DNA from: Candidatus Eiseniibacteriota bacterium
Lineage (GTDB): Bacteria > Eisenbacteria > RBG-16-71-46
Direction of reading: 5' to 3'
DNA: 64,000 bases
Assembly (NCBI GenBank): GCA_025360715.1
Contig: JANYBS010000026.1
Location: forward strand, 1 to 64,000
The stretch's first letter is position 1; each line of letters opens with the position of its first letter. This document shows, one piece after another, positions 39,030-48,918 of this stretch. The notes below the pieces were generated by a model, which was not told the DNA's origin, did no database searches, and saw only the letters and a program-made list of their open reading frames with translations. The translations under genes and the position numbers were made by a program.

Positions 39030-41105
39030 CTACCCGGCGAGGATGCCAGCGGCCGTCTCGTCCTCGAAGCGTTCGGTCGCTTCGACGAATGTGAGATGCC
39101 TGCCCGCGTTCGGGCTGTCATTCGAGCTGCGCTCGGTCAGGCGCGGATCCTTGGCCACGTACTGGTGCGACCAAGACTCCAGGCTCAACCAGCGCCAGAC
39201 CTGAAGCCCGATCTCGCGCCGGCCAGCGAGGTATTCCTCCAACTCCGCCTGCAACACATCGCCGCGCACCCAGTCCTGGAACGGACCCGGCCGGCTCAGG
39301 CGCTTGCGCACCTCGGCGGAGTAGCGGCCGCGCAACCACAGGTCGGTAGGCGTCTCGAAACCCATCTTGTCACGACGGTCCAGGATCGACTTGGGGATCC
39401 GGTCGTGTAGCGCCCGGCGCAGGATCGCTTTCGTGGTGACGCCATCGAGCTTCTGCGTATCGGGCAGTGCGAACGCGAACTCCGCCAGGCGATAGTCCAG
39501 GAACGGCAGGCGCGTCTCGATGCCGAACGCCATCGAGTCGCGATCCTCGTAGCGCAGCAGGCTCGGCAACTGGCGCTGCAACGTGTCGAACTCCAGCTGC
39601 CGCCACAGATACGAACGCGAGCCGTGCGGCATGTGGCCGACGGTGCTGGGAGCATTGGCCAGAAGGCTCGAAAGCACCTTGTCCTTGCCCTGGCCGTAGC
39701 GGCCGCGCAGCGCACCCACGAGCCCTGCAGGCAGCCACGGTTCGAAGGTATGCAGCAGCGTGGTGGCAAAGCCCAAGCGGTCGCTCACCTTGCCCCACAG
39801 CGACTGGAAGCCGGCCCAGTCGCCGGCGGCGACCAGGTCGCGCAGGCGCGCGGGCAGATACCGGAAGTAGCCCGCCAGGATCTCGTCGCCGCCCTGGCCA
39901 TCGAGGAGCACCTTGAGGCCCTTGTCGCGCGCGAGCTGCATGACCTTGTATTGCGAGTACACGCCGGGGCCGGCCGTAGGCTCGTCCTGCGCTCGCGCAA
40001 GCGTGTCGAACACGCTCCAGAAGTCGCCGCCATCGGGCACGATGATGTGGCTCGTGGCGCCGCTGGCCTCGACCGCCGCGCGGATGTAGGGCCGCTCATC
40101 GAACGCGGGGCCCTCGTCGTAGGCGCACGAGAACGCGTGCAGGCCCTTGTTGGCGAGCGTGGAAGCGGTCGTGATCACCGCGCTCGAGTCGAGTCCGCCC
40201 GACAGACAGGAGCCGACCTCGACGTCGGCGCGCAGCCGCAGCTTCACGGAGTCGGTGAACAGCCGCTCGAACTCAGCCTCCAGGGACCTGGCATCGCCCC
40301 CCACGAAGCGACTGGGATCGACGCTCCACCAGCGACGCACGCTCAGACCGTTGTCGCTCATGGTCAGGCAGTGGCCCGCAGGCAGCTGCCAGAGACCTTC
40401 GAAGAACGTCTGCGCCTCGTGATCGACCCAGTCGAGCGCGAGCAGGTCACGGATGGCCGACAGCCGCGGCGTGATGCGGTGCGGCTGCGTGAGCACGAGC
40501 GCCTTGGGCTCGGATGCGAAGGCGAACCGCTGACCATCGAACTGGTAGTAGAACGGCTTCACACCGAAGCGGTCACGCGCGCAGAAAAGCTGCTTCTTGG
40601 CACCGTCCCAGATCGCGAGTGCGAACATGCCATTGAAATGATGCAGGCAGTCCTCGCCCCACTTCTGGTAGGCCGCGAGGATGACTTCGGTGTCGGATGT
40701 GCTCACGAACCGCGCCCCGTCCTTCTCGAGTTCGGCGCGCAGCTCGATGTGGTTGTAGACCTCGCCGTTGAACACGATCCAATCGCGGCCGTCAGCGCCG
40801 CAGAGCGGCTGGTGACCACTGGGCTTGAGGTCGACGATGGAGAGCCGGCGGTGCACCAGGCCGACGCCGTAGTCGGCGGTGCGCTGGTCGCCACGCGCCT
40901 TCGCAGGCGCATAGGGCAGGCCGGACTGGAACACATCGGCAGGCGTATCGGCGCCGCCGTGCGTGAAGGACTGGCCGCCCTTGGCATCGATGAGCACCAT
41001 GCCTTCGTCGTCGGGACCGCGATGGCGGAGCAGTTGCCCCATGCGATGCAGCCGTCCGAGATCGGCGCGTCCTTGTCGATCGTAGAGTCCCGCGATGCCG
41101 CACAT
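39030..41105 (-). CDS. asnB: Glutamine-hydrolysing asparagine synthetase
   Basis: MCGIAGLYDRQG (Cys2 nucleophile); FNGEVYNHIELR; SCLSGGLDSSAV; RYEDRDSMAFGIETRLPFLD; SD AAGGAG upstream. Confidence 0.95.
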   Translation of the reverse strand: MCGIAGLYDRQGRADLGRLHRMGQLLRHRGPDDEGMVLIDAKGGQSFTHGGADTPADVFQSGLPYAPAKARGDQRTADYGVGLVHRRLSIVDLKPSGHQPLCGADGRDWIVFNGEVYNHIELRAELEKDGARFVSTSDTEVILAAYQKWGEDCLHHFNGMFALAIWDGAKKQLFCARDRFGVKPFYYQFDGQRFAFASEPKALVLTQPHRITPRLSAIRDLLALDWVDHEAQTFFEGLWQLPAGHCLTMSDNGLSVRRWWSVDPSRFVGGDARSLEAEFERLFTDSVKLRLRADVEVGSCLSGGLDSSAVITTASTLANKGLHAFSCAYDEGPAFDERPYIRAAVEASGATSHIIVPDGGDFWSVFDTLARAQDEPTAGPGVYSQYKVMQLARDKGLKVLLDGQGGDEILAGYFRYLPARLRDLVAAGDWAGFQSLWGKVSDRLGFATTLLHTFEPWLPAGLVGALRGRYGQGKDKVLSSLLANAPSTVGHMPHGSRSYLWRQLEFDTLQRQLPSLLRYEDRDSMAFGIETRLPFLDYRLAEFAFALPDTQKLDGVTTKAILRRALHDRIPKSILDRRDKMGFETPTDLWLRGRYSAEVRKRLSRPGPFQDWVRGDVLQAELEEYLAGRREIGLQVWRWLSLESWSHQYVAKDPRLTERSSNDSPNAGRHLTFVEATERFEDETAAGILAG

Positions 41106-41170
41106 GGTGTGTCACTCCTTCAAGGCCGTGGCCCCGCTTTGTTCACCGCTTGCGACCGGAGTCGCGGACA

Positions 41171-42619
41171 TTACTGCGCGAACGGACGCGCGCGGTGTTT
41201 CACCGCGCCGCGGTCCGTCCAGACTTCGAGCCGCCATGCCAGCCCTGCAAACAGCGCCAGCGCCGCGACCTTCACCCCTACGCCCCCCACCCCCGGTGGT
41301 GCGAGCCGCACTGCCGCCACCCCCAAGCCCAGAGCGCCCAGGAAGAGCAGCGCAAGACGCGCGCCCCGGTACGGCAAGGGATGCACTCTCTGGGCGACGA
41401 TGTAGGCGAACACGGCAGAAGATGCGTAGCCCATGCACGTGGCCGCAGCAGCGCCTTGCGCGCCGTAACGCGGCGTGAGCACGAGGTTCGCGAGCGTCGC
41501 CACCAGCGCAGCGCCGCCGGCCGTCCACACGATCAACGGCGTGCGAAGCGACAGGTTGATACCCAGAGCGGCCACATAGTAGGCCCCCTGTGCGACCGCC
41601 GCAAAGGCGAGCCAGAGCGCTGGGGCTGCGGCTGCGGCATATGACTTGGTGGCCAGCAGGCCCACGATCGTGGGCGCGAAGAGTCCGCACGCCAGCGCCC
41701 CGAACGACGCCACCGCCACATAGAGCGCGAAGACGCGCGCGAACAGCAAGCCGGAGCCCGGCTGTTTGGCTTGAGCGAAGGCCCAAGGTCCAAAGGCCAA
41801 CTGGAACGCCGAGACCGCCATGGTCACGACCGCGAAGAACTTCATGGCCACTCCGTAGACGGCGACGGTCTCGAGGTTGGAATGCTGCTGCAGCGTATAG
41901 CGGTCGACCGAGCTGATGATGCCGTAAGCGAACGACACCGGCATGAGCGGTGCGCCGTAGCGGAACATCTGGCGCAGTAACGTGCGGCTGAACCGCGGCT
42001 TGAGCGAATGCCGGCAGAACACCAGCCCCACGCACGCCGTGCCTGCATCCCCCAGCAGCTTCCCGTACAGCACACCGGCCACGCCAAGGTGTTTTCCGAT
42101 CACGAAGTAGAGCGTCAGGCCGCCCACGAGCACTGCTTGCGTCACGTTCAAAGCGATGAACTTCCACGGCTGGAAGGTCACGCGCAGCACATCGTTCGAG
42201 AACAGGCAGAACAACGTGAACGGCAGCGTCATCGCGCCGATGCGCAGGTACTTCGCGTAGGCCGCGCCGCCCAGGACGTGACTCGCGAGCCACGGCGCGG
42301 ACAGCGCCAGGATCGCGGCAGCCGAGCCGCCCACGAGCAGGCGGAACACGAACGACGACGACACCATGCGGATGCGCGCTTCCCGGTCCGGCTGTTCGTA
42401 GAAGAATCGCGCGAGCGCACTGTCCATGCCGAATACCAGGACGAGCAGCACACTGGCGGAGTAGCTCAACACCAGGTCCGAGACCCCGAACTGCTGCTGC
42501 AGAAGCGCGCGCACGAGGACCGGCACCAAGAGCAGGTTCACGCCCTTGCCGAGCACCTGCCCCAGCCCATAGATGAGCGAGTCGCCCGACAGGCGCCGCA
42601 GCTGCTCGCGGATGTTCAT
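41171..42619 (-). CDS. Polysaccharide flippase (MATE/Wzx-like oligosaccharide exporter)
   Basis: ~14 TM-like hydrophobic segments; GLGQVLGKGVNLLLVPVLVRALLQQQFGVSDLVLSYSASVLLVLVFGMDSALARFFYE. Confidence 0.88.
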   Translation of the reverse strand: MNIREQLRRLSGDSLIYGLGQVLGKGVNLLLVPVLVRALLQQQFGVSDLVLSYSASVLLVLVFGMDSALARFFYEQPDREARIRMVSSSFVFRLLVGGSAAAILALSAPWLASHVLGGAAYAKYLRIGAMTLPFTLFCLFSNDVLRVTFQPWKFIALNVTQAVLVGGLTLYFVIGKHLGVAGVLYGKLLGDAGTACVGLVFCRHSLKPRFSRTLLRQMFRYGAPLMPVSFAYGIISSVDRYTLQQHSNLETVAVYGVAMKFFAVVTMAVSAFQLAFGPWAFAQAKQPGSGLLFARVFALYVAVASFGALACGLFAPTIVGLLATKSYAAAAAPALWLAFAAVAQGAYYVAALGINLSLRTPLIVWTAGGAALVATLANLVLTPRYGAQGAAAATCMGYASSAVFAYIVAQRVHPLPYRGARLALLFLGALGLGVAAVRLAPPGVGGVGVKVAALALFAGLAWRLEVWTDRGAVKHRARPFAQ

Positions 42620-43626
42620 CGTGCACCGATCGCTTGGTAGATCTCGATGAGCCGCGCTGCCACGACCGGCGCCGCATGCTCGCGCTCTACATAGGCGCGA
42701 CCCTCATCGCCAAGGCGCTCGCGCCGTGGCGTGTCGGTGAGCACGGCCTCGAGATCGGCGGCGATCGTCGCGACGCTCGTGCGCACGATCGGAGCGCCAT
42801 GCATGCGAGGCTCGAAATCCGGGCGGATGTGACACAGCGCCGGCTTGCCCACCGCCATGGCTTCGACACTCACCATGCCATACCAACCCATGAAGACCTG
42901 GTCCACGAACACGTCGCACTCGCGCATCTGCCGTTGCAGCTCGGGCCACGGCACTTTCTCGACGGTGCGGAACTCGATGTTCGGGAACTTCGGACGCAGC
43001 AGATCGAACGCCGCCTCGATGTGGCGCGTGCCCTTGATGAGACGATTCGTCGGGGCGTGGAGCACCAACTTGGGTTGCGCACGCACAGCCTGCTGCGGGT
43101 AGTCCGGCAGCCACACCGCCACGTGCACCTGCTTCGCGCGCGGCGCGGACTCCAGCAGATCAGGCGTGGACACGATCTCGGCATCGGCGAAGCGCGCGGC
43201 CGAGGCGAGGATGCGCTTCTGGCGCGCCGGATGGCAGAACGGGTCGCACTCGGTGCACGTGGAGGCCGAGTGCGTGGCCAGCATGTGCGCGCGGTTGCGG
43301 ATATCGCAGCCGTGATAGTGGAACACCACCTTCTTGCCCAGCGCGTGATAGAGCGGCAGGTCGAAATTATGCGGCGGGATCATGGTGCGGCCGAAATGAA
43401 AATGGAACACGTCCCACTTTCCCAGATGCCGCGCCAGGTTGCCCGCGTAGCCCAGGTAGCGCCGCGGCGGCGACATGGCGTCGTACGGACGCATCTCGTC
43501 GACCGCGTACTGCGCGAAAGTGGGATTGGTCGCCAGCGAGTGCGCCTCGACTCCCAGATCGCGCAACGCCCGCGCGAGGATGCTCGTCTGCCCGGCGATC
43601 TCGGAGGGCGCGTGCAGTACCTTCAT
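42616..43626 (-). CDS. Glycosyltransferase, GT4-like, with embedded Cys-rich segment
   Basis: MKVLHAPSEIAGQTSILARALRDLGVEAHSL; STCTECDPFCHPARQKR; VEAMAVGKPALCHI. Confidence 0.8.
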   Translation of the reverse strand: MKVLHAPSEIAGQTSILARALRDLGVEAHSLATNPTFAQYAVDEMRPYDAMSPPRRYLGYAGNLARHLGKWDVFHFHFGRTMIPPHNFDLPLYHALGKKVVFHYHGCDIRNRAHMLATHSASTCTECDPFCHPARQKRILASAARFADAEIVSTPDLLESAPRAKQVHVAVWLPDYPQQAVRAQPKLVLHAPTNRLIKGTRHIEAAFDLLRPKFPNIEFRTVEKVPWPELQRQMRECDVFVDQVFMGWYGMVSVEAMAVGKPALCHIRPDFEPRMHGAPIVRTSVATIAADLEAVLTDTPRRERLGDEGRAYVEREHAAPVVAARLIEIYQAIGAR

Positions 43627-44471
43627 CGTGGCCTGCCGAAGGGGTTCAGCTTGCCGCACCATGGGCACGACCAGCGCGCCGCGAACGGCGGCGTCGCATC
43701 GACCACGGCGTGTTCGCCGCAGTCGCGGCACACGTGCGTGATGCGCCGCGGGCCCGGCAGCGGCGGCGCCGTCGGCCCGTCGGTGCGGCCCGTCTTGCGG
43801 AAGGTGAGCACGAAGTTGGCATCGCTCGCGAGGTCCACGCCGGTCGCGCGGTGGATGTTAGCGAGCGCATCGGTGAACGCGCCCTGTAGCGGCTTGGTGC
43901 GCGCGTCGTTCATCCACGAGAAGCCCGCCGGCACGAACGCGTGCGCCGTGAGCGACATGCCGCGACTGCGGAAGAGCTCGAGCAAGCCTTGCAAGGCGAA
44001 CCGTTGCTGATGCTCCAGGCGCTTCTTGAACTTCATGAGCGCGTACTTCGCGAAGTAGCCGGCGAAGCGGTACAGGCGATCATCGAACGCCGCCGCGCGC
44101 GGCACCGACAGATAGAGCGTGCCGCCTGGTCTGGTCACGCGCACGAGTTCATCGCAGCACGCGTGCAGCTCGGTCACGTGCTCAAGCACGTAATGGCACA
44201 CGGTGAGGTCAAAGCGCTCCGCGCGCAGCGGCAGGTGCGCGAGATCGCCGCGGAACACGCGCACGAGCGGCGTACGCTGGGGCGGCCCCGGCGGGAACTT
44301 GATGTCAAACCCAGTAATGTCCAGGTCCAGCCGCTCGGAGTAAGGCCACGAACCGGGTCCGCACCCCGCATCGAGCACGCGCGCGCCCCGCGGCTGCGAG
44401 GCGATCACCTCGCGCAGGAACACCGGCGGGTCGCTGGGGCCCATGGCGGGCTTGTGCACCTGCAAGCTCAC
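43623..44471 (-). CDS. SAM-dependent methyltransferase with C-terminal zinc ribbon
   Basis: ARVLDAGCGPGSWPYSE; VCHYVLEHV; RPGGTLYLSVP; C-terminus VCRDCGEHAVVDATPPFAARWSCPWCGKLNPFG; GTG start. Confidence 0.85.
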   Translation of the reverse strand: MSLQVHKPAMGPSDPPVFLREVIASQPRGARVLDAGCGPGSWPYSERLDLDITGFDIKFPPGPPQRTPLVRVFRGDLAHLPLRAERFDLTVCHYVLEHVTELHACCDELVRVTRPGGTLYLSVPRAAAFDDRLYRFAGYFAKYALMKFKKRLEHQQRFALQGLLELFRSRGMSLTAHAFVPAGFSWMNDARTKPLQGAFTDALANIHRATGVDLASDANFVLTFRKTGRTDGPTAPPLPGPRRITHVCRDCGEHAVVDATPPFAARWSCPWCGKLNPFGRPR

Positions 44472-45379
44472 AGCTTCACCTCCGCCGGGTCGCTTCCCCG
44501 CATTGCGTCGCCGAGTGCGCGCGGCACCGCGGCTGCGGCAGCGAACTTGCCACGCGCCACGAGCAGCGTCCAGAGCGCCGCCTGTTGGGCCACGAAGGCC
44601 GGGCCCCACGTGACGCGTGCCACACCGCGCGCGTGGCGCGCCCACATGGCGGCGTTCGCACGCAGGCGCTGGTAGACCTTCCACGCGTTGATCGCGCCGC
44701 CGCTGCTGGCGCTCACCTGATGCCACAGCCGCGCGGTCGGCACGAACAACAGCCGATAGCCGGCCGCGCGCGCGCGCAGCGACCAGTCGGCGTCCTCGGC
44801 GTAGATGAAGTAGCGCTCATCGAGCAAGCCCACCTTTTCCCACGCCTCGCGCGTGGCGAGCAGGCAGCAGCCGGTCAGGTAGCCCGTCGTGGTGATGGCG
44901 CGGTACTGGCCGTGATCGCGCTGGCGGATCCCCACGTGCGCCGCGAACGCCCACATGGGATCGCACACACCGCCCGCGTACCAGATCACGTCGGTGGGCG
45001 CCGCATGATAGATGAGCGGCGCGGCCGCGCCCGCCTGCGGGTCCTCGGCGAGCGCCGCGAGCAGGTGCTCGTAAAGTCCTGGGTCCGCCTGCACGTCGTT
45101 GTTGAGCAGCATCACGGCATCGGCGCCACTCTCGAGCGCGCGCACAAGGCCCACGTTGTTGCCGCCGGCGAAGCGCTTGTTCGTCTCGAGCGCGATGAGT
45201 TCGCACCATGCATATTCGTCGGCTACCACCCGCGGCGAGCCATCGGTACTCGCGTTATCCACGACGATCACGTGCGCGCGCCAGCCTTGAGGCACGCGGC
45301 AGAGCCGCAACGAGTCCAGCGTCTCGCGCGTGAGCTGAGCGCCGTTCCAACTGAGCACGATCACCGCAAGGGTCTTCAC
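44468..45379 (-). CDS. Glycosyltransferase family 2 (rhamnosyltransferase-like)
   Basis: KTLAVIVLSWNGAQLTRETLDSLRLCRVPQGWRAHVIVVDNASTDGSP; LLNNDVQADPGLYEHL; GTG start overlap. Confidence 0.9.
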   Translation of the reverse strand: MKTLAVIVLSWNGAQLTRETLDSLRLCRVPQGWRAHVIVVDNASTDGSPRVVADEYAWCELIALETNKRFAGGNNVGLVRALESGADAVMLLNNDVQADPGLYEHLLAALAEDPQAGAAAPLIYHAAPTDVIWYAGGVCDPMWAFAAHVGIRQRDHGQYRAITTTGYLTGCCLLATREAWEKVGLLDERYFIYAEDADWSLRARAAGYRLLFVPTARLWHQVSASSGGAINAWKVYQRLRANAAMWARHARGVARVTWGPAFVAQQAALWTLLVARGKFAAAAAVPRALGDAMRGSDPAEVKL

Positions 45380-46959
45380 GCGCCGCGCGTCTCGCGTTCC
45401 GCGTTCGCCGCCGCAAAGGCCGCCGCGCCCGCGGCCACCGCCCCGGCCAGCAGCAGCAGCGCCGCGATCATGAGCGGCGCCGCCGGGATGCCGGCGTAGT
45501 GCGCGTACAGCCACCACACGTCGATCGCCTTGAGCATCGCGACCTGGTCCCCGGCCGAGATACCCAATCGCGGATCGGCCGCGCCCGCCTGGCCGAGCGT
45601 GGGCATGTCCCCGCGCAGATGCGCGGCGATGTTGGCCAACAGCATCTTCCCATGCTCGGTGATCGGGCTGAATGCAGGATTGAAATGACTCGCCTCGAGC
45701 GAGTGCGGGTCATCGAGCGCGCGCGTGTAAGGATAATCCCCCACCTCGCGCATCTCGGCGCCGAAGTAGATGCCCACGCCTGCAAGCTGCACGAGCAGCC
45801 CGATCGCCGCCAGCGCCCACGCCGCGCGCTTGAGCGCACGCGATCCGTATTCGAGCGCGAACGCGACACACAGAAACGCCGCCGGCAGCATGGGCACCAG
45901 ATAGCGCGGCCCCCACGAGCCGTCGCCGGCCCAGTGCTGGAAGGTGGCGTATTGGACGAGCCCGATCGCCCACATCGCCGCAGCGCCGATGAACGCGCTG
46001 TCGGCGGCCCAGCCGTGGCGCGGCTCCTCGCCATGCGCGCGGCGGCGGCGCATCTCGCTCGCGCCCCACGGCAGCAGCCAGAGCAGCGGCGCGAACCACA
46101 GCACGCCCTTTCCGCTCGAGAAGATCAGACCGTGCAGGCCTACCATCAAGGGAGTGCTGAACGCCGAGGCGCTCGCCTGTGCGCCGTAGCCGCTCTCGGC
46201 GGCGTTGTGGAAGCGCGCGTAGTTGTAGGCCAGGTGCCCGGCGCTCGCGAGTGCGATGCCGGCGAGCGGCAGCACCAACCGCATCGGCTTGCGCCACGGC
46301 CGCAGGGCCAGCAGCGCCGCGAGCGTGAGCGTGAGCATGCTCGCCTTGGCTGAGACTGCGAGGAAGGTGCCGAGCGCGCACCACAGCAGCCAGCGCCGCG
46401 CACCGGGGCGGTCCACGGCAGCGCCGGCAGCCGCCATCGCCGCACTACCAAGCGTGAGCAGCAACCCGAAAGCCTCGAGTGGTTCGGCCATGAAGCTCTT
46501 CGCGTAGATCCAGACGGGCGTCGTGAATCCCAGTAGCGCCGTGGCGGCGAGCGCTGCGCGGGGCCGCACGCCCAGCAGGCGCGCGAATGCGTAGAAGGCG
46601 GCCAGCATCAGCGCCGTGAGCATGGCGTTGAAGAACGACGCCACGAAGCGCGCCGCGAGCACGGCCTTGCCGCCCGGAAAGTGCCCGACACGGGTGGCCG
46701 TCTCAGCGATGGCCACGAGCGGCAGCGCGAGGATCGCCTGGCCCGCGGTGTTCTTGGAATAGAAGCGCCCATCAGGGCCTTGCAGGGTGGCGCCCTCGGG
46801 CACGTCGATGTGGCCATGCAGCATCGCGCGCGAGAGCTCGAACATGGTCACTTCGTCGCTGCCGGCGATGCGGCCGCCGCCGGTGAGTGCGAAGACGAGG
46901 AAAGCAGCGATGGCGATCAGCCGCGCGGTGGCGCCGATCGACGCGGTGCGGGTGCTCAT
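45376..46959 (-). CDS. Polytopic glycosyltransferase-like membrane protein
   Basis: GSDEVTMFELSRAMLHGHIDVPEGATLQGPDGRFYSKNTAGQAILALPLVAIAE; many TM segments. Confidence 0.75.
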   Translation of the reverse strand: MSTRTASIGATARLIAIAAFLVFALTGGGRIAGSDEVTMFELSRAMLHGHIDVPEGATLQGPDGRFYSKNTAGQAILALPLVAIAETATRVGHFPGGKAVLAARFVASFFNAMLTALMLAAFYAFARLLGVRPRAALAATALLGFTTPVWIYAKSFMAEPLEAFGLLLTLGSAAMAAAGAAVDRPGARRWLLWCALGTFLAVSAKASMLTLTLAALLALRPWRKPMRLVLPLAGIALASAGHLAYNYARFHNAAESGYGAQASASAFSTPLMVGLHGLIFSSGKGVLWFAPLLWLLPWGASEMRRRRAHGEEPRHGWAADSAFIGAAAMWAIGLVQYATFQHWAGDGSWGPRYLVPMLPAAFLCVAFALEYGSRALKRAAWALAAIGLLVQLAGVGIYFGAEMREVGDYPYTRALDDPHSLEASHFNPAFSPITEHGKMLLANIAAHLRGDMPTLGQAGAADPRLGISAGDQVAMLKAIDVWWLYAHYAGIPAAPLMIAALLLLAGAVAAGAAAFAAANAERETRGA

Positions 46960-47747
46960 GCGAGTTCCTCCTTTGCGTCATGCGAGCCGCGGGCATGCCA
47001 CTTCGCCAGGAATGCCTTCTTGTCGCGCTGCAGCCGGTAGACGACATGCAGCAGGTACGCGCTCACCGCGAGCACGCCCACGAGCGCGCTCAGCAGCAAC
47101 GTGAGCCGCAGCGGCCGCGGCCACTCATGCGGGATGTCGATCACGACAAGCAACGCTGCCAAGACGACCCCGAAGACGGCCTGCACGCGGAATGTCCGCA
47201 TCTGCTGCTTCGTGTCGAAGCGTTCAGGTTCATCGAGTTCGAGTACGTCGCGCAGGTCCCACGCGCGGCGGTAGAGACTCCAGAAGAACCCGGTGAGTGC
47301 CGAGAAGCCGCATGAGTAAAGCGCGTAGACGCGCGAGAGATCCTCGTGGTGCATCTCCATGGTGTGCGCGCCCAGCAGCGGGTCGAGATACGAGCCCATC
47401 ATGAACTTGAGCGGATAGGTGAAGACCAGTGCGACGAACAAGATGCCGGCCATGGTCCAATGCGTGCGGATGTCATCCAGGCCGAAGCGGCGGCACCCGC
47501 GGTTCTGTATGCTCCAGATCCAGAACAGGATAATGAACGTGGCGGCGAATGAGAGCATGCCGCGGAACATGTTCAAGAGTTCCGTGGAGTCATGCGGCAC
47601 CTCGAGCGACAGCACACTCAAGGTGATGGCGAATGCGAGCACCGCGTCGCAGAACGCCTCGAGCCGGGTGTGGTGCTCCCCGCGCGCGCGGAACGGCAAT
47701 TCGTTGGCGTTGGTCAAGCCTAAGAGCCGCTCGCGCATCTCGTTCAT
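46956..47747 (-). CDS. TMEM175/DUF1211-like integral membrane protein (possible K+ channel family)
   Basis: RLEAFCDAVLAFAITLSVLSLEVP resembles the TMEM175 FSDxVFAxxxTLL motif; about 6 TM. Confidence 0.6.
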   Translation of the reverse strand: MNEMRERLLGLTNANELPFRARGEHHTRLEAFCDAVLAFAITLSVLSLEVPHDSTELLNMFRGMLSFAATFIILFWIWSIQNRGCRRFGLDDIRTHWTMAGILFVALVFTYPLKFMMGSYLDPLLGAHTMEMHHEDLSRVYALYSCGFSALTGFFWSLYRRAWDLRDVLELDEPERFDTKQQMRTFRVQAVFGVVLAALLVVIDIPHEWPRPLRLTLLLSALVGVLAVSAYLLHVVYRLQRDKKAFLAKWHARGSHDAKEELA

Positions 47748-48910
47748 GCCCAGCCTCTTGCCGGCTTCAACTCATCGATCAGATCGACCGTGGACGCCGC
47801 GAGCGCGTCCCACGAGTGCTCGACCTGCAGCTTGGCGATATGCGGCGCCATGGCGGCGCCCAGCCGCTGCTCGAAATAGCGCTCGATCGTGGCCGCCAGC
47901 GCCACCGGGTCCTCGGGCGGGCAGGTGAGGCCGGTCTCGCCGTCTCGCACGGTCTCGGTGATGCCGCCCACCGTGGTGGCGATCACGGGCGAGCCCAGCG
48001 CGTACGCCACGTGCGTCACGCCGCTCTGCGTGCCGGATCGATACGGCAGCACGGTCACGTCGGCGGCGCGGAAGAGCGCCTCGACCTCGTCGTCACCGAT
48101 GTAGCGCTCCAGCAAGCGCACGGCGCCACCGCCTGCCGCTGCGGCGAGCGCGCGATAGTGTTCCGGCTTCTCGTAGAACTCCCCCGCCACCACGAGCGTG
48201 GCCTGCGGGCGGTGGTTGCGCACGATCGCCCAAGCTTCGAGCAGGGTATCGAGGCCCTTGTAGTGGCGCACGTAGCCGAAGAACAGCGCGACCTCACCGG
48301 CGAGCGCCAAGTGCGCACGCGCGGTTTCGCGCGTGTAGCGGCCGCGGTCGAACTGCGCGTAGAACGGATGCGGCACGCGGCGGCGCGGCGCGCCGGGCTT
48401 GAGCGTGTCGAGGTCGCGTTCGACCGAATCGCTCATCACCAGATAGCCATCCGAGTTGCGCATCATCCACGCCGAGAACGCCGCGTCGTAGAAGCGCGGC
48501 TCGTGCGGGAGGAGGTTGTCGCACACGAGGATCACCTTGGTGCCGCGCTTGCGCAGAGGTCCCACGCTCGAGGCGAACGACGGCGCGAAGAACGGCATCC
48601 ACCATTTCAGGACCACCGCCGCGGGTGCGAACGCTTCCAGATGCGCGGCGGTGCGGCGCCAACTCAGCGGCCCGATCGAATCCAGCAGCGCGCGCGTGGG
48701 AAAGCGCGGTGGCGCCGCGTTGGGATCGAACTGGCTCGTGCCCGGGAACAGGAATTCTGGGTATTGCCGCGTGAACGTGACCGCGCGGATCTCGGCATGA
48801 CCCTCGAGTGCCTCGCCCAGCAGCCCCAGATACTGCGCCAGGCCGCCGCGCCACGGATGCAGCGGGCCCAGCAGGGCGATGCGGCGTGAAGCGCTCGGGG
48901 CCGTGGACAT
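47744..48910 (-). CDS. Glycosyltransferase, GT4-like
   Basis: RIALLGPLHPWRGGLAQYLGLLGEAL; VTLPYRSGTQSGVTHVAYALGSPVIATTVGGITETV. Confidence 0.9.
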   Translation of the reverse strand: MSTAPSASRRIALLGPLHPWRGGLAQYLGLLGEALEGHAEIRAVTFTRQYPEFLFPGTSQFDPNAAPPRFPTRALLDSIGPLSWRRTAAHLEAFAPAAVVLKWWMPFFAPSFASSVGPLRKRGTKVILVCDNLLPHEPRFYDAAFSAWMMRNSDGYLVMSDSVERDLDTLKPGAPRRRVPHPFYAQFDRGRYTRETARAHLALAGEVALFFGYVRHYKGLDTLLEAWAIVRNHRPQATLVVAGEFYEKPEHYRALAAAAGGGAVRLLERYIGDDEVEALFRAADVTVLPYRSGTQSGVTHVAYALGSPVIATTVGGITETVRDGETGLTCPPEDPVALAATIERYFEQRLGAAMAPHIAKLQVEHSWDALAASTVDLIDELKPARGWA

Positions 48911-48918
48911 GCGTGCGC

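Noticed and set aside
39745-39760. GGTTCGAA-like strings suggesting tRNA T-arms (also near 35,225 and 21,026)
   Set aside because: All lie inside confident coding regions, with no acceptor stem, anticodon arm or CCA-proximal pairing.
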